Shown: positions 7,879-15,963, counted from the first letter of the stretch. The stretch is 64,000 nt of DNA from Pseudonocardia sediminis (GCF_004217185.1 NZ_SHKL01000001.1:3966001-4030000), one strand, 5' to 3'. Translations and numbers: made by a program. The notes: a model not told the origin generated them from the sequence alone.

Positions 7879-8844
7879 ATGAGCGACATCGCACCCGCCG
7901 GACTGCACCACGTGACGGCGATCGCGGCCGACCCCCAGGAGAACGTGGACTTCTACGCCCGCGCCCTGGGCCTGCGGCTGATCAAGCAGACGGTCAACTT
8001 CGACGCACCGGACGTCTACCACCTCTACTACGGCGACGCGTCCGGCACACCGGCGTCGATCCTGACGTTCTTCCCCTGGAAGGGCGTGCACGCCGGGCAC
8101 AACGGCGCCGGCCTGACCACCGCCACCGCGTTCGGCGTCCCGCCGGAGTCGATCGGCTTCTGGCAGAACCGGCTCACCGACCTGAAGGTCGACCACGACG
8201 CCCCCGTCGACCGGGACGGCGCCGAGGTCCTGACCCTGCGCGACCCGCACGGCCTCGTGATCGACCTCGTCGCCTCGCCCGGGGACACCCGCTCCGGATG
8301 GGACGGCGCCGCGGGCATCCCCTCCGAGCACGCCGTCCGCGGCCTGCACTCGGTGACCCTGTCCGAGGCCCAGCTCGAGCCCACCCAGCGGATGCTCTCG
8401 GAGATGCTGGGGATGAGCCTGTCCTCCGAGGCCGGCGACCGGTCGCGGTTCGTGATGCCCGGCGACGGGCCGGCCACGCTCGTGGACGTCGCCGCCGAGA
8501 CCCGCGGGCGGGGCCTGCAGGCCGGTGGCACCGTGCACCACGTCGCGTTCCGGGCGCCGGACTCGGCGACGCAGCTGCGCTGGCGCCAGGAGCTGGTCGA
8601 GGCCGGGATCGACGTAACTGAGGTCAAGGACCGGCAGTACTTCACCTCGATCTACTTCCACGAGCCCGGTGGCGTGCTGTTCGAGATCGCGACCGACCAG
8701 CCCGGGTTCACCGTCGACGAGCCGCTGCTCACCCTCGGCCGCGAGCTGAAGCTCCCGCCGTGGCTCGAGCCCAGCCGCGAGCAGATCGCCCGCGGCCTGC
8801 CGACGCTGCAGGTGCCCGACGACGTCCACGGGAACGACCGGTGA
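7879..8844 (+). CDS. Ring-cleaving dioxygenase, MhqO/MhqA type
   Basis: Two tandem VOC units make up 321 residues (LHHVTAIAADPQENVDFYAR at the N-terminus, GTVHHVAFRAPD near residue 220), matching the MhqO/MhqA family in length and order. The ends FDAPDVYHLYYGD and YFTSIYFHEPGGVLFEIATD are characteristic. Family members are Fe(II) or Mn(II) extradiol-type enzymes acting on substituted hydroquinones. ATG 7879 sits 58 bases after the previous stop with an AGAGAGGA site. The 3' end overlaps the hydrolase gene by the four bases GTGA, so the two are coupled. Confidence 0.85.
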   Translation: MSDIAPAGLHHVTAIAADPQENVDFYARALGLRLIKQTVNFDAPDVYHLYYGDASGTPASILTFFPWKGVHAGHNGAGLTTATAFGVPPESIGFWQNRLTDLKVDHDAPVDRDGAEVLTLRDPHGLVIDLVASPGDTRSGWDGAAGIPSEHAVRGLHSVTLSEAQLEPTQRMLSEMLGMSLSSEAGDRSRFVMPGDGPATLVDVAAETRGRGLQAGGTVHHVAFRAPDSATQLRWRQELVEAGIDVTEVKDRQYFTSIYFHEPGGVLFEIATDQPGFTVDEPLLTLGRELKLPPWLEPSREQIARGLPTLQVPDDVHGNDR

Positions 8845-9455
8845 GCGCCGGATTGGAACGCCCGCACGTCTGGGTGCCCGGCACCGGCGCCACTCCCCTG
8901 CTGCTCCTGCACGGCACCGGCGGCGACGAGCACGACCTGCTGGCGCTGCGCGAGCACATCGCCCCGGACGCACCGGTGCTCTCGGTGCGCGGGGCGGTGT
9001 CGGAGAACGGGATGCCGCGGTTCTTCCGGCGGCTGCGCGAGGGCGTCTTCGACGAGGACGACATCCGGTTCCGCGTCGACGAGCTCGCCGCGTTCCTCGC
9101 CGCCGCGGAGAAGGAGTACGGGGTGACGCCGGGCGCCTGGACCGCGGTCGGGTTCTCCAACGGCGCCAACATCGCCTCGGCGCTGCTGTTCGGCCACCCG
9201 GGAGCACTGACCGCCGCGGTGCTGCTGGCCGCGATGGTGCCCTACCGCGACGGCCCGCCGGCCGCGGACCTGACCGGTAAGCGGGTCCTGCTGTCCAACG
9301 GCCGCCGCGACCCGATGGCCACCGCCGACCACACCACACGCCTGACCGACCAGCTGCGCACCGCGGGCGCCGACGTCACCGATCTTCCCCACGACGGCGG
9401 GCACGGCATCGACGCACGCCTGCTCCCCCGCGTCGCAGAATGGGTCACCGGCTGA
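8841..9455 (+). CDS. Alpha/beta hydrolase (carboxylesterase, MhqD-like)
   Basis: The 204-residue protein starts at GTG 8841, overlapping the dioxygenase stop. It shows the alpha/beta hydrolase order: oxyanion region LLLLHGTGGDEHDL, nucleophile elbow GFSNGAN (Ser in the middle), acid in NGRRDPMA and catalytic His in DGGHGIDA. This is the small phospholipase/carboxylesterase family that includes MhqD, which sits with MhqO in Bacillus. It is probably cytosolic, as there is no signal peptide. It may cleave esters or ring-opening products made by the upstream enzyme. Confidence 0.85.
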   Translation: MSAGLERPHVWVPGTGATPLLLLHGTGGDEHDLLALREHIAPDAPVLSVRGAVSENGMPRFFRRLREGVFDEDDIRFRVDELAAFLAAAEKEYGVTPGAWTAVGFSNGANIASALLFGHPGALTAAVLLAAMVPYRDGPPAADLTGKRVLLSNGRRDPMATADHTTRLTDQLRTAGADVTDLPHDGGHGIDARLLPRVAEWVTG

Positions 9456-9481
9456 CCCCGTCCCGCCCCGAGGAGAACCCC

Positions 9482-9817
9482 ATGTCCGACCAGGACACGA
9501 TCGCCCTGCGCCACGCGCCGGACCGGAGCCTCTACGCCGTCGACGTCGACGGCGAGGAGGTCGGGTTCGCGGCCTACGTCGACTCGGACGGCCGGCGGAT
9601 CTTCTTCCACACCGTCGTCGACGAGCGGTTCGGTGGCCGTGGCCTGGCCGGGAAGGTCGTCGCGTACGCCCTGGCCGACACCCGCGAGGCCGGGCTGCGG
9701 ATCGTGGCGATGTGCCCCTACGTCGCGAAGTACGTGACCACCCACCACGAGGTCGACGACCTGCTCGACCCGGTCACGACGGCGGCGCGCGCCGCCGTCC
9801 GCGACGCCCAGGGCTGA
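9482..9817 (+). CDS. Small GNAT-type N-acetyltransferase (YjdJ-like)
   Basis: The product is 111 residues, the size of the short GNAT proteins of the YjdJ type. It contains the acetyl-CoA-binding stretch VDERFGGRGLAGKVVAYALA, where the R/Q-x-x-G-x-G/A pattern reads RFGGRGLAG. The MCPYVAKYVTTH tail is characteristic of this subgroup, with a Cys-Pro-Tyr that may be catalytic. It is the fourth gene of the MarR-controlled set, 26 bases after the hydrolase. Some homologues acetylate small molecules or peptides, but a substrate cannot be inferred here. Confidence 0.85.
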   Translation: MSDQDTIALRHAPDRSLYAVDVDGEEVGFAAYVDSDGRRIFFHTVVDERFGGRGLAGKVVAYALADTREAGLRIVAMCPYVAKYVTTHHEVDDLLDPVTTAARAAVRDAQG

Positions 9818-9868
9818 CGGCCGAGGCTGCGGGAACAACAGGGCCCCTCCCGCGGTTCCACCAGCATG

Positions 9869-9882
9869 GTTGACACATCAAC
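9869..9882. promoter_or_regulatory. Third MarR operator, upstream of the TPR gene
   Basis: GTTGACACATCAAC repeats the operator found at 7251 and includes a consensus-like -35 TTGACA. It lies 33 bases before the ATG of the TPR gene, adding that gene to the presumed MarR regulon. Confidence 0.72.
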
Positions 9883-9915
9883 CAGCAACGGCTCCGCGGA
9901 AGGGGAGGACCAGAC

Positions 9916-10233
9916 ATGAACACCCTGACCGATCGTTACGACCGGGCGACGTTCCTGTTCGCCGCCGGCGACCACATCGAGGCCTCCCGTGCTCTGGCCG
10001 ACCTCGTCGCCGACGAGCCGGCCTCGAGCAGCCTGCGTCTCCTGCTGGCTCGGGCGTACTACCACTCCGCCCAGCTCGGCCGCGCCGAGCAGGAGCTGCG
10101 GACGCTGGTCGAGCAGAACCCGGTCGACGTCTACGCCCGTCTGCTGCTGGGGCGCACCCTGCAGCGGCAGAGCCGGCACGACGACGCGGCGGCCCACCTG
10201 CGCCTCGCCGAGGCGATGAGCCCGGCCGCCTGA
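9916..10233 (+). CDS. Tetratricopeptide (TPR) protein
   Basis: This 105-residue protein consists of about two and a half TPR units (ATFLFAAGDHIEASRALADL, LRLLLARAYYHSAQLGRAEQ, YARLLLGRTLQRQSRHDDAA). It has no signal peptide or membrane span and probably mediates a protein contact. AGGGGAGG at 9901-9908 sets the ATG at 9916. It has its own copy of the MarR operator rather than being read only from the upstream operon. A strong hairpin ends it. Confidence 0.8.
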   Translation: MNTLTDRYDRATFLFAAGDHIEASRALADLVADEPASSSLRLLLARAYYHSAQLGRAEQELRTLVEQNPVDVYARLLLGRTLQRQSRHDDAAAHLRLAEAMSPAA

Positions 10234-10250
10234 CCGGCACCGTCCACGAG

Positions 10251-10283
10251 CGGGCCCGGCGCGAGCACCTCGCGCCGGGCCCG
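10251..10283. terminator. Bidirectional hairpin between convergent genes
   Basis: CGGGCCCGGCGCGAG (10251-10265) pairs perfectly with CTCGCGCCGGGCCCG (10269-10283) around the loop CAC. This 15-bp GC stem lies between the ends of the TPR gene and the M20 gene. There is no U-run, as is common in actinobacteria. Confidence 0.8.
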
Positions 10284-10294
10284 TTCGCGTGGGC

Positions 10295-11374
10295 TCACCG
10301 CACCAGGCCGCGGAACGACCCGATCGCGTGCTCCAGCTCGGACACCGCGACGTTCTCGTCGACGGCATGCATCCGCGCCGGGTCCCCCGGGCCCCAGATC
10401 GCGATCGGGACGCCGGGCAGCACCGGGGCGAGGACCGAGGCGTCGGTGAAGTAGCGGACCGGCTCGGAGGCCGGGTCGCGCCGTGCGACCCACGGGTCGC
10501 CTGCGCTGGTCGTGACGGCGGGCAGCCGCGAGGTCACGGTCACCTCGTCGGCCTCGGGCTGGCGCTCCCACCACGCCAGGAGGTCGGCGCCGTCTCCGAC
10601 GATCCGGTGGTCGAGACGGGCCTCGGCGCGGTCGGGGACGATGTTGGTCGCGGTGCCGCCGGACAGCGTCCCCAGGTTGAGCGTCTCCGGGCCCAGGTAC
10701 GGGTCGGCGCCCAGCGGCAGCTCGGTGCGCGCCCGGACGGTCAGGTCGGCCAGGCGCGCGATCGCGTTCACACCCAGGTCGGGCGTGCTGCCGTGGGCCG
10801 CCCGCCCACGTGAGACGACCCGGAGCCAGAGTGCCCCGCGGTGCCCGAGGTGGACGCGGTTGTGGGTCGCCTCCGGGATCACCACGGCGGACGGGGACAG
10901 GGCGCGCACGGCGTCGCGTGCCTGCGCCGCGCCCAGGCAGCCGACCTCCTCGTCGCTGGTCAGCAGAAGTGCGGCGGGTGTCCCGCGGCGGGCCGCCTCG
11001 ACGAGCCCGGCCGCCGAGGCGACCACCCCGGCCTTCATGTCCGACGCCCCGCGGCCGTGGACCAGGCCGTCGGCGATCTCACCGCCGAACGGGTCGACGC
11101 TCCAGTCGGCGGTCGAGCCGACGGGCACCGTGTCGACGTGGCAGGCGAACAGCACGGGCGCGGTGCCGCCGGTGCCCAGCAGCGCCCAGGGGTGGTCGCC
11201 GTCGAGCTCGCTCTCGCACCGGACGTCGGGGGCGATCGCCCGCACGGCCGCCAGGACCGTCTCGATCACCGCGACCTGCCCGTCCGGGCCACCGGAGACG
11301 CTGCGCTGCCGCACGAGGGTCGAGAGCAGCTCGGCCGCGCCCTGTTCGGTGCCGTTCCAGGTGCCGTGTGCCAC
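10295..11374 (-). CDS. M20-family metallopeptidase (succinyl-diaminopimelate desuccinylase/ArgE-like)
   Basis: The product is 359 residues from GTG at 11374, which is preceded by GGAGC at the right distance; the frame is open further upstream but without family likeness. M20 zinc ligands are visible in order: CHVDTVP, GRGASDMK, the catalytic EE in LLTSDEEVGCLG, and PEATHNRVH, with the dimerisation domain between. A final His is in RMHAVDENV. It should hydrolyse an N-acylated amino acid or dipeptide. The length and the FACHVDTVP motif resemble DapE-like proteins, but being alone between unrelated genes it may be a salvage amidohydrolase rather than the lysine-pathway enzyme. Confidence 0.85.
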   Translation of the reverse strand: MAHGTWNGTEQGAAELLSTLVRQRSVSGGPDGQVAVIETVLAAVRAIAPDVRCESELDGDHPWALLGTGGTAPVLFACHVDTVPVGSTADWSVDPFGGEIADGLVHGRGASDMKAGVVASAAGLVEAARRGTPAALLLTSDEEVGCLGAAQARDAVRALSPSAVVIPEATHNRVHLGHRGALWLRVVSRGRAAHGSTPDLGVNAIARLADLTVRARTELPLGADPYLGPETLNLGTLSGGTATNIVPDRAEARLDHRIVGDGADLLAWWERQPEADEVTVTSRLPAVTTSAGDPWVARRDPASEPVRYFTDASVLAPVLPGVPIAIWGPGDPARMHAVDENVAVSELEHAIGSFRGLVR

Positions 11375-11529
11375 GGGTGCTCCGTCCGGTCGGGGGTGAC
11401 CACCTTCGCAGGGAGGGTCGCGGAGGTCGCCGTCACGGTGCCCGCTCGGCCGGCCGTCGCTGCGGTAGAACGACGGGCGACGGGTGATCACCCCGGCCCG
11501 TCGCCGCACCGCCCACCCGAGGAGCCCCC

Positions 11530-12009
11530 ATGACCACGGCCGGGACCCCCACCGCCGACCTCTACGACGACCTCGGCGAGGCCCTGGACTCCTGCGACGT
11601 CCAGTTCCGCCAGTTCGGCGGCCGCACGCGGTTCCACGGCCCCGTCGTCACCGTGCACTGCTTCGAGGACAACGCGCTGCTCAAGTCGGTCCTGTCCGAG
11701 CCCGGCGAGGGCCGGGTGCTCGTGGTCGACGGCGGCGGGTCGCTGCACCGGGCGCTGATCGGCGACGTGATCGCCGGGCTCGCCGTGGGCAACGGGTGGG
11801 CGGGGGTCGTCGTGCATGGCGCGGTCCGCGACGTCGCGGCCCTGCGCGACCTCGACATCGGGATCAAGGCGCTCGGCTCGAACCCGCGCAAGTCGACGAA
11901 GACCGGCGCCGGGCGCCGCGACGTGCCGGTCACGTTCGGGACCGCCAGCTTCGCCCCTGGCGACGTCCTGCACAGCGACGAGGACGGCATCGTGGTCGAG
12001 CACCCCTAG
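11530..12009 (+). CDS. rraA: RraA-like protein (HMG/CHA aldolase family)
   Basis: The protein has 159 residues and the RraA fold: an N-terminal [14 protein letters not shown], the loop [15 protein letters not shown] and the substrate/metal site [20 protein letters not shown]. The family includes regulators of RNase E activity and Mg-dependent 4-hydroxy-4-methyl-2-oxoglutarate aldolases. The conserved G-x-x-R-D metal site argues that an aldolase or decarboxylase activity is possible. The last codons lie in an 18-bp duplicated segment that includes the TAG stop. Confidence 0.85.
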   Translation: MTTAGTPTADLYDDLGEALDSCDVQFRQFGGRTRFHGPVVTVHCFEDNALLKSVLSEPGEGRVLVVDGGGSLHRALIGDVIAGLAVGNGWAGVVVHGAVRDVAALRDLDIGIKALGSNPRKSTKTGAGRRDVPVTFGTASFAPGDVLHSDEDGIVVEHP

Positions 12010-12030
12010 CCCGTCGAGCACCCCTGGCCC
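11995..12030. repeat. 18-bp tandem duplication across the rraA stop codon
   Basis: GTCGAGCACCCCTAGCCC (11995-12012) is followed directly by GTCGAGCACCCCTGGCCC (12013-12030). The only difference turns the TAG stop of copy one into TGG in copy two. Confidence 0.9.
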
Positions 12031-12063
12031 GTCGGGACGCCGGCGGTCGGGAACGCCGGCCGG

Positions 12064-13371
12064 TCAGGGCGCGAGCACGAGCGCGACCGCCCCGCAGGTG
12101 AGCACCACCATCGACGCGAGCATCGGGTACTGCACGCGCAGCGCCGTCCGCGGCGGGAACAGCCGCACCGCGCGCTCGTGGGCGGCCACCGCGGCGGCGA
12201 CGTGCCCAAGCACGATCGAGGCGAGCTGCACGGCGGCGATCGCGCCCACGCCGACGACGGTGTAGTCGACGGCGAGGCCCGCGGTGCCGAAGAGGTCCGC
12301 ACCGGTCCCGAACGGGTCACTGGCCAGCACGAACGGGAGCTGGCCGTCGAAGACGAACAGCGAGAAGTAGTGCGCGACCGCGTACCCGGCCGCGATCGGC
12401 ACGATGGTGTGGGCGAACGCGACCGGGATCGGCGCGCGGTCGGTCCGCCGCGCCGGCTCGGACCGCCAGGTGCCGAGCAGGTACAGCGCCACGACGACGG
12501 CGGTGACCCCGGCGAGCCCGGCGCTCGCCCACAGCGGGCCGCGGGGCACCGACTCCGACCACAGCGAGGAACGGGACAGCCCGTCGAACGCGGTCGTGCC
12601 GACCAACACCAGCACCACGGCGACCAGCCCCGGCTGCGGACGCAGCGCCTCGAGGCCGTCGAGGGGGTTGCGCAGCACGAGCCGGCCGTCGGCGCGGCGC
12701 CCGATCGGAGCGAGCGAGCCGAGCAGCGTCGAGAAGACCTCGAACCCGTCACCGCGGGCGAACCAGCGCCGGCCGAACACCGCCGCCGCGGCGAGGTGGA
12801 CGACGGCGTACCCGGTCAGGAACGCGGCCACCACCCGCGGGTCGGCGGGCTCGGGATGGGCCAGCTCCAGCCAGCCGAACGCGGCCAGCGACACCGCGGC
12901 GGGCCACAGGCCGACCCGGTGCGGCAAGTCGCGCACACCGCGCTCCGGGTCGAGGCGCAGCACCGCGGCGATCCCGGCGTGCAGGAGCCGCAGCGGGTTC
13001 AGCACCCGCCACACCGGCCCGAGCAGCAACGACGCCGGGACCAGGCCGACCCAGAACGTCACGTAGAACGTCCACGGCGCGAGGTTGTCCGGCGTCTCCG
13101 GTGGCCCGGCGAGCCCGACCACGACGACGAACAGGGCGAGCAGTGTGACGAGCGAGCACAGGGCGAACCGCGACGAGGGGGCGTCCAGGACCGCGGCGAG
13201 CCCCCGCGGGAGCGGGCGTCCACCGTCGGCGCCGTGCAGGCGAGGAGTGCGCCAGAGGACGCCGAGCAGGGCGAACGTGCCGACGAGCACCACGCCCGCC
13301 GCGATCGCGGCCAGCTCCACCGGGACCGGCAGGTCCCCTCGGGTACCGACCCCGTGGGCGAGGACGGTCAC
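12064..13371 (-). CDS. Polytopic membrane protein of the cobalt-uptake operon
   Basis: The GTG at 13371 overlaps the upstream lipoprotein stop by four bases. The 435 residues contain about ten hydrophobic segments (for example LAAIAAGVVLVGTFALLGVL near the N-terminus and a last one at the C-terminus). A conserved-looking WRVLNPLRLLHAGI loop and HTIVPIAAGYAVAHYFSLF with two histidines are present. No catalytic family was recognised. It is the last gene of the operon that begins with cbtB. A role in metal handling or in assembling a periplasmic metal-binding complex is inferred only from context. Confidence 0.7.
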   Translation of the reverse strand: MTVLAHGVGTRGDLPVPVELAAIAAGVVLVGTFALLGVLWRTPRLHGADGGRPLPRGLAAVLDAPSSRFALCSLVTLLALFVVVVGLAGPPETPDNLAPWTFYVTFWVGLVPASLLLGPVWRVLNPLRLLHAGIAAVLRLDPERGVRDLPHRVGLWPAAVSLAAFGWLELAHPEPADPRVVAAFLTGYAVVHLAAAAVFGRRWFARGDGFEVFSTLLGSLAPIGRRADGRLVLRNPLDGLEALRPQPGLVAVVLVLVGTTAFDGLSRSSLWSESVPRGPLWASAGLAGVTAVVVALYLLGTWRSEPARRTDRAPIPVAFAHTIVPIAAGYAVAHYFSLFVFDGQLPFVLASDPFGTGADLFGTAGLAVDYTVVGVGAIAAVQLASIVLGHVAAAVAAHERAVRLFPPRTALRVQYPMLASMVVLTCGAVALVLAP

Positions 13372-13814
13372 GACACCTGGAGGGTCGCCAGCTGCGCGCC
13401 GGACCCGTGCAGCTCCAGCTCGAACTCGCCGGGGATGTTAGCGGTGAACGCGATCGTGGCCGGACGGCCCGCGGTCAGCGGGGCCTCCCGGTCGTAGCCG
13501 TGCAGGTGGGCCTCGTCGGCGACGTCGCTGGTCACGACGATCTGCACGGCCTCGCCGCGGGTGATCGCGACGGTGCCGGTGTCGCCGGTGACCGTCCCTC
13601 CGGCGTAGGAGACCCGCACGGTGCGGACGGCCGGGGCGGCGGGAGCAGCGGGGGACGGGGCCGCCGCGGCACCCGCGGGTGGCGGCGTGTCCGCCGCCTG
13701 CCGCGGGGCCTCGGCACACCCGGCGACGAGGAGGACGGCCAGGACCGGCCCGAGCAGACCTGCGATCCGCAGGGTCCGGGCGGCGGGTCGGGCCGTGACG
13801 AACGGACGGGTCAT
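13368..13814 (-). CDS. Lipoprotein with cupredoxin-like domain
   Basis: The 148-residue product has a lipoprotein signal (VLAVLLVAGC, with Cys near residue 33), then an alanine/proline linker to about residue 62 and a beta-rich domain. That domain (VRVSYAGGTVTGDTGTVAIT, DEAHLHGYDREAPLTAG, GEFELELHGSGAQLATLQVS) looks like the cupredoxin_1 fold. Histidines at about 103, 105 and 136 could bind a metal, but the usual Cys-x-x-His-x-x-Met loop of blue copper proteins is absent. It overlaps both neighbours by four bases, so the three downstream genes are translated as a coupled unit. Confidence 0.75.
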   Translation of the reverse strand: MTRPFVTARPAARTLRIAGLLGPVLAVLLVAGCAEAPRQAADTPPPAGAAAAPSPAAPAAPAVRTVRVSYAGGTVTGDTGTVAITRGEAVQIVVTSDVADEAHLHGYDREAPLTAGRPATIAFTANIPGEFELELHGSGAQLATLQVS

Positions 13815-14764
13815 CGGGAATCCTCGGTCGTGCGGGAGGGGTGGGACGTGTACTCGGGGACGCCGTCGAGCTCGTCGTCGGGGGTCATGGCGCGGAGCAC
13901 GGCGAAGCCGGTGAGGAACAACCCGAACCCGATCCCGACCGTCGCGACGGTCGAGGCGCGGTCCAGCGTCGGGTCCCAGCCGTAGGGCAGGACTGCCGCG
14001 GTGAAGCTCGTGGTGTCGAACGCGGTGACCAGGGCCAGGACGGCACCGCCGATCGAGCAGAGCAGCAGGCCCCACCGTCGTCCGGACACCGTCAGCGCGG
14101 CCCCGGCCAGGCCGAGCGCCCAGGCTCCGAGACCGATGCCGGCGGTGCCGAACACGGCCGGCCAGAACCCCAGGTCGACCGGCACCAGCGCCGACCCGAG
14201 CACGTGCACCAGGTGCGCCCCGACGGCGGTCACCGTCAGCGCGGCGACGACCAGGGCGAACCGGGGGCGGCGCACCGCGAGCGCGCCGAGCGCGGTCGTC
14301 GCCACGGCGAGCACCGCGGCGGCGGCCCACCACGCTCCGGCGGCGGGCGGTGGCGGCCAGACCGTCTCCCCGCGGACGACGACGGTGCCGGCCCCGACGC
14401 GCAGCGGCACCGTCCAGGCGACCGGGCCACCGTCGGCGGGCCGGGTCGCCGACGCGGCCGCGATGCGCCGGTCGGCCCAGTGGCCGCGACCGCCCGGCTC
14501 CACCACGGGCTCCTCGGCGCGGGCGAGCCCGTCCGGAGCGACGACGTCGACGCGCTCCGGCGTCCCGTTGACGATCCCGAGCCGCGCTCCGCCCTCCACG
14601 ACGGTGACCACGAGCCCGGGGACGGGCGGGTCCAGGGCGACGACGCGCGGCAGGAAGTCCTCGGACTCCAGGCCCCCGCTGTGCGCCGAGGCGGTCCCCG
14701 CGGCGAGTGGCAGGACGACGAGGCCGAGGACGAGCACCAGCAGCGCCCGCAGAGATCTGGTCAT
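13811..14764 (-). CDS. Exported membrane protein with mature N-terminal histidine
   Basis: The 317-residue protein starts with a signal peptide ending GTASA, so cleavage would leave HSGGLESEDFLP with His as the first mature residue. This arrangement is seen in CopC-type copper proteins. A beta-rich extracytoplasmic domain follows (about residues 30-150), then roughly five membrane spans (AWWAAAAVLAVATTALGALA and later) and a short charged tail. Function is not known. Its place behind cbtB and cbtA suggests metal binding or delivery in the envelope. It overlaps the lipoprotein start by four bases. Confidence 0.7.
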   Translation of the reverse strand: MTRSLRALLVLVLGLVVLPLAAGTASAHSGGLESEDFLPRVVALDPPVPGLVVTVVEGGARLGIVNGTPERVDVVAPDGLARAEEPVVEPGGRGHWADRRIAAASATRPADGGPVAWTVPLRVGAGTVVVRGETVWPPPPAAGAWWAAAAVLAVATTALGALAVRRPRFALVVAALTVTAVGAHLVHVLGSALVPVDLGFWPAVFGTAGIGLGAWALGLAGAALTVSGRRWGLLLCSIGGAVLALVTAFDTTSFTAAVLPYGWDPTLDRASTVATVGIGFGLFLTGFAVLRAMTPDDELDGVPEYTSHPSRTTEDSR

Positions 14765-14822
14765 GGTCCGGTCTCAGCTGCCGGGAATGAGCCCACGCGG
14801 GGTCGCCTCGCCGGTCGGACGC

Positions 14823-15563
14823 TCAGACCGTTCCGGCTTCCACCGGCCGCGACCCCGCCCGGCGGACGCTGCCGTCGACCAGGGCGCCGAAGACCAGGCC
14901 GATCACGGCCCAGAGCACCACCTGGATGCCCAGGGTGGACAGGCGGAAGTCGTAGAGAACGGCGGCCGGGAAGTCCTGCGGCGTCTCGGCGACCGTCGGC
15001 AGCAGGGCCCCGATCACGCCGATCACCACGACGTAACCGAGGACGGCCAGGGTGATGCCGTTCCAGGTGCCGAGCCGGGCGACGAGCAGACGCCCGACGT
15101 AGACCGCGACGAGCGCCACCGCGACCGAGAGCAGCACCATCAGCACGAACGTGCCGGTGCGCAGGCCGATCGTGCCGTCGTCGCTGGAGGCGGGCGGGTT
15201 GGAGGGGTACTTCAGGAACGGCACCAGCACCACGACGACGAACCCGACGACGGCCAGCACGGCCGACGTGGCCCGCGGCGTCAGCCGCCCGATCCGCCCG
15301 TACACCGCCGCGTAGACGAGCGCGAAGATCCCGCCGATCGCCACGCCGTAGAGCAGCACGCCGACCCCGAGGCCGATCGTGCTCTGGATGCCCCGGGAGA
15401 CCTCCGGCGCCTCCGCGGCCTCGCCCGCGGCGGCCGAGACCATGTCCTCGTAGGCGATGCCCCCGTCCAGCGCGGGCTCACCGACCAGGTAGGCGAACAC
15501 CCAGGCCAGCACGGCGGCGGCCAGACCCGCGAGCATGCCGCGGACCAGCAGCGTCCTCACCAT
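14823..15563 (-). CDS. cbtA: Cobalt transporter subunit CbtA
   Basis: This protein has 246 residues and about six membrane segments, beginning MVRTLLVRGMLAGLAAAVLA. It carries the CbtA-typical elements GGIFALVYAAVYGRIGRLTP, PFLKYPSNPPASSDDGTIG and ETPQDFPAAVLYDFRLSTLG. CbtA works with the one-span CbtB as a cobalt importer in organisms that make or use cobalamin, and the pair is usually under a B12 riboswitch. It begins 30 bases after the cbtB stop. Confidence 0.92.
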   Translation of the reverse strand: MVRTLLVRGMLAGLAAAVLAWVFAYLVGEPALDGGIAYEDMVSAAAGEAAEAPEVSRGIQSTIGLGVGVLLYGVAIGGIFALVYAAVYGRIGRLTPRATSAVLAVVGFVVVVLVPFLKYPSNPPASSDDGTIGLRTGTFVLMVLLSVAVALVAVYVGRLLVARLGTWNGITLAVLGYVVVIGVIGALLPTVAETPQDFPAAVLYDFRLSTLGIQVVLWAVIGLVFGALVDGSVRRAGSRPVEAGTV

Positions 15564-15593
15564 CGTCGCTCGACTCCTCTCCGGCTCGCCGGA

Positions 15594-15806
15594 CTAGTGG
15601 CAGGGGAAACCGAGGAGGTGACGGCCGTCGTGGACGAACTCGTGGATCATCGTTCCGGAGAACATCGAGGTCGCGCCCTGGTCCATGCCGACCAGGTACA
15701 GCAGCGCCAGCAGGATGACGCCGGCGAAGACGGCGTACGGGGCCAGCGCCCGCAGCGACACGACCGGGACGGCCGGCGCGGCGGGGACGGGGAACGCAGT
15801 AGCCAT
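15594..15806 (-). CDS. cbtB: Cobalt transporter subunit CbtB
   Basis: The 70-residue protein has a single membrane span (YAVFAGVILLALLYLVGMDQ) and the histidine-rich C-terminus expected of CbtB (MIHEFVHDGRHLLGFPCH), which probably captures Co2+. GGAGG lies 5 bases before the ATG. Upstream is a structured leader that looks like a cobalamin riboswitch, so expression is probably shut off by B12. It is the first gene of a five-gene operon. Confidence 0.92.
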   Translation of the reverse strand: MATAFPVPAAPAVPVVSLRALAPYAVFAGVILLALLYLVGMDQGATSMFSGTMIHEFVHDGRHLLGFPCH

Positions 15807-15821
15807 GGGGGCCTCCGGTCC

Positions 15822-15838
15822 TGACCCGGGGCGGGTCA
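15822..15838 (-). promoter_or_regulatory. Hairpin just upstream of the cbtB ribosome binding site
   Basis: TGACCC and GGGTCA pair around a 5-base loop, ending 6 bases before the GGAGG of cbtB. With the aptamer-like sequence behind it, this is a good candidate for the expression platform. Confidence 0.55.
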
Positions 15839-15854
15839 GACATATGAATACGTG

Positions 15855-15950
15855 ATCAGGTGAAGATCCTGAGACCTGGGCGCCCGCCTGTCAATCGGCC
15901 GTCCGCAGCTGTCACCGGACTTTCACCGGCGCCGGGGATCCCCACCCGAC
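15855..15950 (-). ncRNA. Candidate cobalamin riboswitch upstream of cbtB
   Basis: On the transcript the 157-base leader contains GGGGATCCCC, then the self-pairing segment CCGGTGAAAGTCCGG (15915-15929), the pattern of the conserved GGTGnAAnnCCG core of cobalamin aptamers. Further on come CAGGAT and ACCTG (15857-15872), resembling a B12 box but spaced apart. The space is short for a full-length element, so it may be a compact variant or extend into the upstream gene. The link of cbtAB with B12 elements is established knowledge. The call here is by eye, without a covariance-model search. Confidence 0.5.
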
Positions 15951-15963
15951 CGGGCCGCCGCGA

